Positions 7,541 to 13,128 of a stretch of 13,128 nucleotides of DNA are shown here, one piece after another. How positions within the stretch are numbered: position 1 is the stretch's first letter; each line of letters starts with the position of its first letter. The translations under genes were made by a program, and so were the position numbers. The DNA is taken from the NCBI GenBank assembly GCA_945885645.1, contig CAMCYV010000025.1, positions 1-13,128 on the forward strand, read 5' to 3'. A model generated the notes under the pieces. That model searched no databases, was not told where the DNA came from, and worked only from the letters and a program-made list of their open reading frames with translations. Origin of the DNA: Bifidobacterium breve. Lineage in GTDB: Bacteria > Actinomycetota > Actinomycetes > S36-B12.

Positions 7541-8569
7541 TCACTTAAGTTCGTTGTCGGAAAGGAATCGGCTCACATACTGGGCTACTGCTTGCACTGT
7601 GCTCATCGAGTTGGCGTAATCCATATTGGTTGGACCAATCACACCAAGGGATGCCACCGGTCTACTTTCTTGTGCATAGTGCGAACTTACGATGGAAGTT
7701 GAGCTCAGGCCCTCGACCTCATTTTCGTGACCAATGCGTACGGAGAGTTTAGTTTCTGTACCGACCTCACCCAGTAGCCGCAACAGCACTACTTGCTCTT
7801 CGAGTGCTTCAAGGACCGGCTGAATGGTCATCGGAAAATCTTCGTTGTAACGGGCCAAATTAGAAGCCCCTCCCAACACGACGCGCTCATCAAGTTTTTC
7901 CATTACCGTTTCCAAAATTGCCGCGATGACTGCATGTACCAGCGGACGACTCTCCGCTGCGAAAGTCTGCTCAAGATCCTCAACTCGTTGGGGAACAGAT
8001 GAAAACGGTTGGTCAGCAATTGCTACCGAGAGCCGCTCCCTCAGGTCAGCCAACAAAATTTCGTCGATGGAAACCGCGCACTCAACAATGCGTTGCTCGA
8101 CCCGGCCACTGTCAACAATCAAAATGATCATGAGCCGGTGCTCATTGAGGGGGATCAGTTCGATCCTGCGCACCTGGCTGCGCGAAAGTGAAGGGTATTG
8201 AACAATCGCGACCTGTTTGGTGAGTTGGGCCAGAAGCCGAACCGTTCGCGACATAATGTCGTCAAGGTCAACCGCGTCAAAGAGAAAGCGGTCAATGCCC
8301 CTACGTTCCGCGGCACTGAGCGGCTTTATTTGAGCTATTTGGTCAACAAACATGCGGTAACCAAGGTCGGTGGGAATGCGACCGGCCGAGGTGTGCGGAG
8401 CCGTGATGTAACCCTCCTCCTCCAACGCTGCCATGTCATTACGGATCGTTGCCGGGGAAACTCCCAGTTGATGGCGGTCCACGAGGGCCTTTGAACCAAC
8501 GGGTTCATGCGTAGCCACGTAATCGGAGACAATTGCTTGGAGCACAGCGAGTCGGCGTTCCTCGAGCAT
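7541..8569 (-). CDS. hrcA: Heat-inducible transcription repressor HrcA
   Basis: Predicted 342-residue repressor that binds CIRCE operators and is released on heat stress, controlling its own operon and usually groE. The N-terminal winged-helix DNA-binding domain (about 1-75) shows GVSPATIRNDMAALEEEGYI (36-55) and the wing HTSAGRIPT (59-67). The remainder forms the GAF-like/dimerisation region. The frame extends to a TTG at 8581, but the ATG at 8569 is chosen because a strong GGAGG (8575-8579) sits 5 nt upstream and MLEERRLAVL matches the usual HrcA beginning. The predicted operator lies about 70 bp upstream of the start, consistent with autoregulation. dnaJ follows after 5 nt. Confidence 0.96.
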   Translation of the reverse strand: MLEERRLAVLQAIVSDYVATHEPVGSKALVDRHQLGVSPATIRNDMAALEEEGYITAPHTSAGRIPTDLGYRMFVDQIAQIKPLSAAERRGIDRFLFDAVDLDDIMSRTVRLLAQLTKQVAIVQYPSLSRSQVRRIELIPLNEHRLMIILIVDSGRVEQRIVECAVSIDEILLADLRERLSVAIADQPFSSVPQRVEDLEQTFAAESRPLVHAVIAAILETVMEKLDERVVLGGASNLARYNEDFPMTIQPVLEALEEQVVLLRLLGEVGTETKLSVRIGHENEVEGLSSTSIVSSHYAQESRPVASLGVIGPTNMDYANSMSTVQAVAQYVSRFLSDNELK

Positions 8570-8574
8570 GTGCA

Positions 8575-8579
8575 CCTCC
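8575..8579 (-). promoter_or_regulatory. Strong Shine-Dalgarno sequence for hrcA
   Basis: On the minus strand GGAGG is followed by five bases and then ATG at 8569. It is the best ribosome binding site in the window and decides the hrcA start over the TTG at 8581 and GTG at 8575, which overlap or precede it. Confidence 0.8.
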
Positions 8580-8614
8580 AACAGTTAGTTAAATCACCGA
8601 CGAAGTGCCCTCTT

Positions 8615-8625
8615 CCCTAATAGGG
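8615..8625. repeat. Short inverted repeat CCCTA-A-TAGGG in the hrcA leader
   Basis: Perfect 5-bp arms surround one base, between the CIRCE element and the hrcA ribosome binding site. The same half-sites CCCTA/TAGGG occur in the longer palindrome upstream of rpsT. It may be a protein site or chance; arms this short are expected by chance at some frequency. Confidence 0.3.
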
Positions 8626-8637
8626 GCCGGGTGGAAG

Positions 8638-8664
8638 TTAGCACTCTGGCAACTGGAGTGCCAG
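8638..8664. promoter_or_regulatory. CIRCE operator (HrcA binding site)
   Basis: The sequence reads TTAGCACTC, nine spacer bases, then GAGTGCCAG. The known CIRCE consensus is TTAGCACTC-N9-GAGTGCTAA, so the left arm is perfect and the right arm matches 7 of 9. It lies in the only sizeable gap of the minus-strand train, directly upstream of hrcA and next to a candidate promoter, which is the classical position for HrcA autorepression. The call is close to certain on sequence and context together. Confidence 0.95.
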
Positions 8665-8691
8665 TCTACGCCCGATTCGCGGATCCGTCAG
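8663..8691 (-). promoter_or_regulatory. Candidate hrcA-dnaJ promoter
   Basis: On the minus strand a -35-like CTGACG (8686-8691, 4/6 to TTGACA) and a -10-like TAGACT (8663-8668, 4/6 to TATAAT) are separated by 17 bp. Initiation would fall near 8656, inside the CIRCE element, so bound HrcA would block it. The -35 overlaps the hemW stop codon. The matches are modest; spacing and placement against the operator are the main support. Confidence 0.5.
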
Positions 8692-9836
8692 CCCAGGAGT
8701 TCACGAATCACGCGATCCGCGAGCAAACGTTCGGAATCTGTGACGCGCACCACCCCATTGGCGAATTCAACGGGGTCGATCACCCCCTGGAGGGCGAACT
8801 CCCGAGCGCGCTCGAGTTCCTGGGGGTCGAGTTCAACAACCGGCAGCCCCGCCCGAGTCCGCAAGGCCAACATCACCCTTTCCACATGAATCTGCTCCGG
8901 GGTGAGTTCTTCCGTATCAACGTGCAGGGCATCGCCATTTTCCATGGCTTTCGCATAGGTTGCCGGGTGCTTGTGGTTCACCCAACGTCGTCCATCGACA
9001 TGGCTGTGTGCCCCAGGACCAGCCCCCCACCAGTTTGCACTACTCCAGTACGCCTGGTTGTGCGAGCTTTGACCACCGGATTTGGCCCAATTGGATACCT
9101 CGTACCAATTGAAACCAGCCGAGTGCAGCATCGTGTCAATTATGTTGTGGCGATCGGCACACTCGTCGTCATCGGGTGGTGGCAACACCCCTTGATTAAC
9201 CGCACGCGCCATTGCAGTTCCCGGTTCAACTATGAGCGAGTACGCGGCAACGTGATCAACTCCTGCGTCAATGCACACGTTCACCGAGTCACGAACGTCT
9301 GAATCAGTTTCGCCAGGAGTCCCATAAATCAAATCCAGATTCACATGCTCAAAGCCAGCTTCACGCGCCCATAGAGCTGCCTGTTTGCTAGCGCCCGCGG
9401 TATGAGTGCGTTGAAGAGTTGCCAGTACTGCGGGGGAAACGCTCTGCATACCAAATGAAATGCGATTGAATCCACCTTCACGTAAATCCGACAGCATTTG
9501 CTGGTCAACCGAATCGGGATTCGCCTCAGTTGTGATTTCAACTTCTGGACTCATCGGAAAATTGTTTTCGATGCCCCGAAGAATCTGCGTTAAAGAATCA
9601 GCACCGATTAATGTGGGTGTTCCCCCGCCAATGAATACCGTTGAGACGAGGGGCGCATCAAGTGTGCGTGATGCAAGTTCGAGTTCACGGATCAACAGTT
9701 TGTGGAAACTCTCTTGCGAAACACCGCCACCTAGTTGTTGAGCCGTGTACGTATTGAAATCGCAATAACCACAAATGCTCGCACAAAAAGGAATGTGAAT
9801 GTAGAGCGAAAACGGTGTTTGGTTCTGGTGGGTCAT
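8688..9836 (-). CDS. hemW: Radical SAM haem chaperone HemW
   Basis: Predicted 382-residue radical-SAM protein, formerly annotated as oxygen-independent coproporphyrinogen oxidase. The cluster motif C18-x3-C22-x2-C25 is followed by DF (CASICGYCDF), where true HemN has a further cysteine. The HemW-specific HNQAYW motif (259-264), implicated in haem binding, is present. GGGTPT (70-75) and TEANPDS (103-109) are the usual radical-SAM core features. HemW is thought to deliver haem to target proteins rather than to make porphyrin. The ATG at 9836 overlaps the lepA stop as ATGA. The lepA-hemW-hrcA order is widely conserved in Gram-positive bacteria. The stop (8688-8690) lies within the candidate hrcA promoter. 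Confidence 0.94.
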   Translation of the reverse strand: MTHQNQTPFSLYIHIPFCASICGYCDFNTYTAQQLGGGVSQESFHKLLIRELELASRTLDAPLVSTVFIGGGTPTLIGADSLTQILRGIENNFPMSPEVEITTEANPDSVDQQMLSDLREGGFNRISFGMQSVSPAVLATLQRTHTAGASKQAALWAREAGFEHVNLDLIYGTPGETDSDVRDSVNVCIDAGVDHVAAYSLIVEPGTAMARAVNQGVLPPPDDDECADRHNIIDTMLHSAGFNWYEVSNWAKSGGQSSHNQAYWSSANWWGAGPGAHSHVDGRRWVNHKHPATYAKAMENGDALHVDTEELTPEQIHVERVMLALRTRAGLPVVELDPQELERAREFALQGVIDPVEFANGVVRVTDSERLLADRVIRELLG

Positions 9837-11668
9837 TTCTTGGATGATGTGTCTGACGTTGATAGAACGGCAATAAAGGCTTCCTGGGGGACTTCGACAC
9901 TTCCCACCATCTTCATGCGCTTCTTTCCCTCTTTTTGCTTTTCAAGAAGCTTACGTTTACGGGAAATATCTCCGCCGTAACACTTGGCCAAAACGTCTTT
10001 GCGAACTGCCCGGACTGTCTCACGGGTAATAATCCGGGCACCAATTGCCGCTTGGATCGGCACTTCATATTGCTGGCGAGGAATAAGCTCTTTTAATTTT
10101 TGCACAATAAGGACGCCGTAAGCCTGTGACTTATCACGGTGCACGACTGCACTAAAAGCATCAACTGCTTCACCATGCAACAGGATGTCCACTTTCACCA
10201 GGTCTGCTTCTTGCTCACCTGTTGGTTCGTAGTCGAGGGATGCGTAACCGCGGGTGCGTGATTTCAATTGATCAAAGAAGTCAAAAACAATTTCGGCAAG
10301 CGGGAGGGTGTAACGCAGTTCAACCCGGTCCTCGGAGAGGTAGTCCATACCAAGCAGCACGCCTCGGCGCTGCTGACAAAGTTCCATCACTGCGCCAACA
10401 AACTCACTGGGCAAAAGAACTGTCGCTCGAACGACAGGTTCAAAGATCTTTGAAAGCTTAGTGTTGGGGAACTCACTAGGGTTGGTGACGGTAATTTCTT
10501 TACCGGCATCAGTGATCACCCGGTAAACGACGTTAGGCGCGGTGGAGATCAACTCAAGATTGAACTCACGCTCCAACCGCTCCCGCACAATTTCCAAGTG
10601 AAGCAACCCAAGAAAACCGCAACGAAAACCAAAACCAAGGGCGAGCGAAGTTTCAGGTTCGTAAGTCAATGCAGCGTCGTTGAGTTTTAGTTTGTCGAGG
10701 GCATCACGAAGTTCGGGGTAGTCTGAGCCATCAAGTGGATACAGTCCGGAGAACACCATGGGGAGCGGATCGCGGTAACCACCCAATGACTCGGTAGCGC
10801 CTCGCAGAGCCGTGGTAACGGTGTCACCCACTCGTGACTGACGCACGTCTTTCACCCCTGTGATCAGGTACCCGACCTCGCCAACACCAAGTCCCTCCGA
10901 GGGAATCGGCTCGGGTGAAATCACTCCTACTTCCAGGAGCTCATGGGTGGTCCCCAGCGACATCATTTCAATCTTGTCTCGTGTCCCGATTCGACCGTCA
11001 ACAACTCGAACGTAAGTGACCACCCCGCGATAGGTGTCATAAACAGAATCGAAGATCAAAGCCCGCGCAGGTGCTGATGCATCACCTTTGGGTGGTGGAA
11101 CTTTCTCGATGATTCGCTCAAGGAGTTCAGAAACCCCCACGCCTGTCTTGGCGGAAACTTTGAGCACGTCAGCGGGATCACACCCAATGATGTGAGCGAG
11201 CTCGGCCGCATATTTTTCTGGCTGGGCTGCGGGCAGGTCAATTTTGTTGAGAACCGGGATGATCTCCATGTCGTTTTCCATGGCCAGATAGAGGTTCGCC
11301 AGAGTCTGGGCCTCAATACCTTGAGCCGCGTCAACCAGAAGGACCGCTCCCTCACATGCCGCCAAGGAACGGGAGACCTCATAAGTAAAGTCAACGTGAC
11401 CTGGGGTGTCGATCAGATTCAAGATGTATTCGGTGCCGTCCGGTGCTTGATATGGCAGTCGAACGGCCTGGGATTTGATCGTGATCCCGCGCTCACGCTC
11501 AATATCCATCCGGTCTAGGTATTGCGCCCTCATGGATCGGGCGTCCACCAGCCCCGTGTGCTGGAGCATCCGGTCAGCGAGTGTGGATTTTCCGTGGTCA
11601 ATGTGGGCAATAATGCAGAAATTGCGCACCAAAGCTGGATCAGTGGATCCTGGGCGCGGACTACTCAC
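9833..11668 (-). CDS. lepA: Elongation factor 4 (LepA), ribosomal back-translocase GTPase
   Basis: Predicted 611-residue translational GTPase. G motifs are AHIDHGKS (21-28), RGIT (60-63), DTPGH (87-91), NKID (141-144) and SAK (172-174). EF-G-like domains II, III and V follow, then the LepA-specific C-terminal domain with YGGDISRKRKLLEKQKEGKK. LepA is proposed to back-translocate stalled ribosomes and to assist 30S biogenesis under stress. Length is normal. The start is a GTG at 11668 with GAGGA at good spacing upstream. It is the first gene of the minus-strand train and diverges from rpsT. I found no convincing -10/-35 pair in the spacer. Its stop overlaps the hemW ATG. Confidence 0.97.
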   Translation of the reverse strand: MSSPRPGSTDPALVRNFCIIAHIDHGKSTLADRMLQHTGLVDARSMRAQYLDRMDIERERGITIKSQAVRLPYQAPDGTEYILNLIDTPGHVDFTYEVSRSLAACEGAVLLVDAAQGIEAQTLANLYLAMENDMEIIPVLNKIDLPAAQPEKYAAELAHIIGCDPADVLKVSAKTGVGVSELLERIIEKVPPPKGDASAPARALIFDSVYDTYRGVVTYVRVVDGRIGTRDKIEMMSLGTTHELLEVGVISPEPIPSEGLGVGEVGYLITGVKDVRQSRVGDTVTTALRGATESLGGYRDPLPMVFSGLYPLDGSDYPELRDALDKLKLNDAALTYEPETSLALGFGFRCGFLGLLHLEIVRERLEREFNLELISTAPNVVYRVITDAGKEITVTNPSEFPNTKLSKIFEPVVRATVLLPSEFVGAVMELCQQRRGVLLGMDYLSEDRVELRYTLPLAEIVFDFFDQLKSRTRGYASLDYEPTGEQEADLVKVDILLHGEAVDAFSAVVHRDKSQAYGVLIVQKLKELIPRQQYEVPIQAAIGARIITRETVRAVRKDVLAKCYGGDISRKRKLLEKQKEGKKRMKMVGSVEVPQEAFIAVLSTSDTSSKK

Positions 11669-11691
11669 GTTTTTTCCTCACATAAAGATTC

Positions 11692-11762
11692 AGGGGCGGT
11701 ACTCAAGGGCAGTATGCAGTATTTAGGGGTAGTGCCCGATGTCCCCTAGCCTAGGGGTACTC
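11692..11762. repeat. Three AGGGG-type direct repeats in the lepA-rpsT divergent spacer
   Basis: Related blocks occur at 11692-11704 (AGGGGCGGTACTC), 11725-11734 (AGGGGTAGTG) and 11753-11762 (AGGGGTACTC). TAGGGGTA repeats exactly at 11724-11731 and 11752-11759, and GGTACTC repeats exactly at 11698-11704 and 11756-11762. Block starts are 33 and 28 bp apart, roughly three helical turns. The 167-nt spacer (11669-11835) must hold promoters for both directions, so these may be operator or promoter elements. I do not recognise a known regulator site. Confidence 0.5.
11743..11757. promoter_or_regulatory. 15-bp palindrome CCCCTAG-C-CTAGGGG, possible operator
   Basis: Perfect 7-bp arms flank a single central base between lepA and rpsT. 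Its right arm is the third AGGGG block, and the left arm could also pair with the second block (TAGGGG 11724-11729). No T-run follows in either direction, so a terminator is unlikely. A dimeric regulator site is one reading and a transcript-level switch another; neither can be decided from sequence alone. Confidence 0.45.
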
Positions 11763-11835
11763 TTTGACGGCTGTACATACGAGACCTCCCGAACAAGACC
11801 ACTCCACCAAAAAGAACTGAGAGCAAAGAACCACT

Positions 11836-12096
11836 ATGGCAAATATTAAGTCGCAGAAGAAGCGTATTCTCACGAACGAGAAGTCACGCCTTCGCAACAA
11901 GTCCGTCAAGTCTTCCCTGCGCTCTGCCGTGCGCAAGTTCCGCGAGGCGCTAGCAACCGGTGACAAGGACGCAACGGTGAGCGCTGCTCGCGCTGCCAAC
12001 CGCGAACTCGACATTGCAGTTCGCAAGGGTGTCATTCACCAAAATCAGGCCGCTAACCGCAAGAGTTCGATCTCCAAGCAAACAGCTGCTCTGTAA
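11836..12096 (+). CDS. rpsT: 30S ribosomal protein S20 (bS20)
   Basis: Predicted 86-residue, very basic, alanine- and lysine-rich helical protein that binds 16S rRNA early in 30S assembly. The N-terminus MANIKSQKKRILTNEKSRLRN and the tail HQNQAANRKSSISKQTAAL are typical of bS20, and the length matches. It is encoded alone on the plus strand, divergent from lepA and convergent with holA, the usual actinobacterial position. The upstream purines (GAGAG, then AAAGAA) form only a weak ribosome site. A strong hairpin terminator begins 17 nt after the stop. The clean codon choice and strong terminator fit a highly expressed single-gene unit. Confidence 0.97.
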   Translation: MANIKSQKKRILTNEKSRLRNKSVKSSLRSAVRKFREALATGDKDATVSAARAANRELDIAVRKGVIHQNQAANRKSSISKQTAAL

Positions 12097-12113
12097 ATCT
12101 TCACACTAACTTT

Positions 12114-12152
12114 TTGTGACCCGCGCTCAATGAGTGCGGGTCACAAGTTTTT
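12114..12152 (+). terminator. Rho-independent terminator of rpsT, overlapping the holA 3' end
   Basis: An 11-bp perfect stem pairs TTGTGACCCGC (12114-12124) with GCGGGTCACAA (12136-12146). It continues inward through a G-T wobble and CTC/GAG to an AAT loop, giving a stem of about 15 bp, then a TTTTT run at 12148-12152. The T-run is on the correct side for rpsT only; on the minus strand the hairpin is followed by an A-run. The loop side and right arm lie inside the last codons of holA. Confidence 0.92.
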
Positions 12153-13116
12153 CTAGCTCGAATAGTTTCTGCTCTGGATCCAAAGCCGAACCAATTGCGA
12201 TCCCGCCCTTCATGGCTGGGTCAGCGTCTGCGAGCGCGACGACTATGGCCGCCAACTTACGTTGATCTCCACTCCAACGAGACCACTGTTTGCGCAGGGT
12301 CTTCACTTTCCATGGTGGCACGCCCGCTTCACGAGCAACGTCATTCTCACTCGCACCTGCCACAGACCCCCCTACCAAGATCATCGAGCGCAATCCATTA
12401 GCCAGAGCGGTAATCGTGGTGACCCCGACGCGCCCCGGATCAGATTCCAATGTGCTCTGCCGTAACAACTTAATTGCTTCAGCTGTCTTTTTATCCCAGA
12501 GCGCATCGGAGATCGCATAACCACTTATGGGGGCCGTCCCCTCAAAAAATGCCCGTACATGAGTTGCATCGATCGGGTCAGGCTCTACATCACTGCACAA
12601 TTGACCAATTGCATTCGTCAACGCTGACAAGTCTTGCCCGAATGACTCAACCAGGAGGTTCAGTGCATCGGGTGTCATCTTGCGCTTTCGCCGAGTAACT
12701 TCTTTGGTCAGGAAAGCGGTCGTGTCTGGCCCGCGTTTGATTTCTTTGCAGTCAATTTTCTCACCACCAGCCTTTATCGCCGCGTCAATGAGTGGCTTTC
12801 GTTTCACTCCACCAGGGTGGGTGAGCAGTAGCCACACATTTTCCGGTAGATCCGCCATGACTGCCTTAAGCGAATCAACCCCGTCGTCATTGAGATCATC
12901 GATTCCTTCAATAATCACCAGGACGTCTTCCCCGAAAAGTGTTGGTGCACACGCCTGGGCAATATTTGCCGAGACGTCCTCATGTGCAGCGTCAACAATG
13001 ATTCGAGTGATATCAGGGACCTCTTGGGTGACCGATGCCGTTATGTTCACTTTGACCCGATCTACGAGCACGGTTTCACTTCCGACCGCGATGGTGATCC
13101 GATTAGGCACACCCAA
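12127..13116 (-). CDS. holA: DNA polymerase III subunit delta
   Basis: Predicted 329-residue clamp-loader subunit that opens the beta sliding clamp within the pentameric loader. The N-terminal AAA+-like domain has ITIAVGSETVLVDRV (7-21) and the strand GEDVLVIIEGIDDL. A middle three-helix lid region and the C-terminal helical collar (ISGYAISDALWDKKTAEAIKLL and the following helices) complete it. The delta subunit normally lacks a working Walker A, and none is seen. Length matches the family. An in-frame TAA lies 6 nt upstream of the TTG at 13116, so the start is that TTG or the GTG at 13110; neither has a recognisable Shine-Dalgarno sequence. The last codons form part of the rpsT terminator. 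Only 12 bases remain upstream; comEC is the usual neighbour there but cannot be seen. Confidence 0.9.
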   Translation of the reverse strand: MGVPNRITIAVGSETVLVDRVKVNITASVTQEVPDITRIIVDAAHEDVSANIAQACAPTLFGEDVLVIIEGIDDLNDDGVDSLKAVMADLPENVWLLLTHPGGVKRKPLIDAAIKAGGEKIDCKEIKRGPDTTAFLTKEVTRRKRKMTPDALNLLVESFGQDLSALTNAIGQLCSDVEPDPIDATHVRAFFEGTAPISGYAISDALWDKKTAEAIKLLRQSTLESDPGRVGVTTITALANGLRSMILVGGSVAGASENDVAREAGVPPWKVKTLRKQWSRWSGDQRKLAAIVVALADADPAMKGGIAIGSALDPEQKLFELEKLVTRTH

Positions 13117-13128
13117 GCATTACACAAG

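Noticed and set aside
6402..8569. A complete HrcA-GrpE-DnaK-DnaJ chaperone operon.
   Set aside because: Only hrcA and dnaJ are present; rsmE follows dnaJ directly, so dnaK and grpE must lie elsewhere.
8631..9302. A 223-codon open frame on the plus strand opposite hemW.
   Set aside because: It is antisense to a gene with clear HemW motifs and shows no family features; it also runs through the CIRCE element.
11676..11711. TTGAGT/TATGTG pair on the minus strand as a lepA promoter.
   Set aside because: The -10 match is only 3/6, and transcription would begin inside the lepA ribosome binding site.
11764..11792. TTGACG at 11764-11769 as the -35 box of an rpsT promoter.
   Set aside because: No acceptable -10 lies 16-19 bp downstream; the nearby TACATA is far too close.

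Overview
The window looks like a conserved housekeeping locus from a compact, medium-GC member of the Actinomycetota. The gene order holA / rpsT (divergent) / lepA - hemW - hrcA - dnaJ - rsmE - HIT - phoH - ybeY - CBS/DUF21 - era is the arrangement I know from that phylum. An hrcA-dnaJ pair without dnaK or grpE beside it fits as well. Base composition looks close to half G+C by eye (not computed) and intergenic space is minimal. Together these suggest a small-genome lineage, perhaps an aquatic one, but the genus cannot be fixed from this window. I see no tRNA, rRNA, insertion sequence, phage gene, toxin-antitoxin pair or CRISPR array.

Layout. Positions 1-765 (+) hold the 3' part of an AI-2E-family membrane transporter gene that begins outside the window. 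It converges on, and overlaps by 21 bp, the end of a long minus-strand gene train. In transcription order (right to left) that train is lepA (11668-9833), hemW, hrcA, dnaJ, rsmE, HIT, phoH, ybeY, the CBS/DUF21 membrane protein, an EamA-type permease and era (ending at 745). Seven of its ten junctions overlap and two more are separated by 5 and 10 nt. The only real break is the 118-nt hemW-hrcA gap. It holds a CIRCE operator, a candidate promoter and a strong Shine-Dalgarno sequence, so hrcA-dnaJ and probably everything downstream can be driven by an autoregulated heat-shock promoter. rpsT (11836-12096, +) diverges from lepA across a 167-nt spacer containing three AGGGG-type direct repeats and a near-perfect 15-bp palindrome. 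rpsT ends in a strong hairpin terminator whose right arm lies inside the 3' end of the convergent gene holA (13116-12127, -).

How the genes fit together. Most of the window serves ribosome and RNA quality: LepA/EF4 and S20 (translation), RsmE (16S rRNA methylation), YbeY (16S maturation and RNase), Era (30S assembly GTPase) and PhoH (ATPase commonly linked to YbeY). HrcA and DnaJ add heat-shock control, HemW haem trafficking and HolA replication-clamp loading. The one member that does not fit is the EamA/DMT-type permease, translationally coupled on both sides between the CBS protein and era. Several starts were placed at internal ATG codons (era 1668, CBS protein 3873, phoH 5322, hrcA 8569), because these give tight overlaps with the preceding stop or a good ribosome binding site.

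No wholly new system is evident. The points most worth a second look are the repeat-rich lepA-rpsT spacer, the intercalated permease, the CIRCE promoter inside a translation-gene train, and the terminator built from holA codons.
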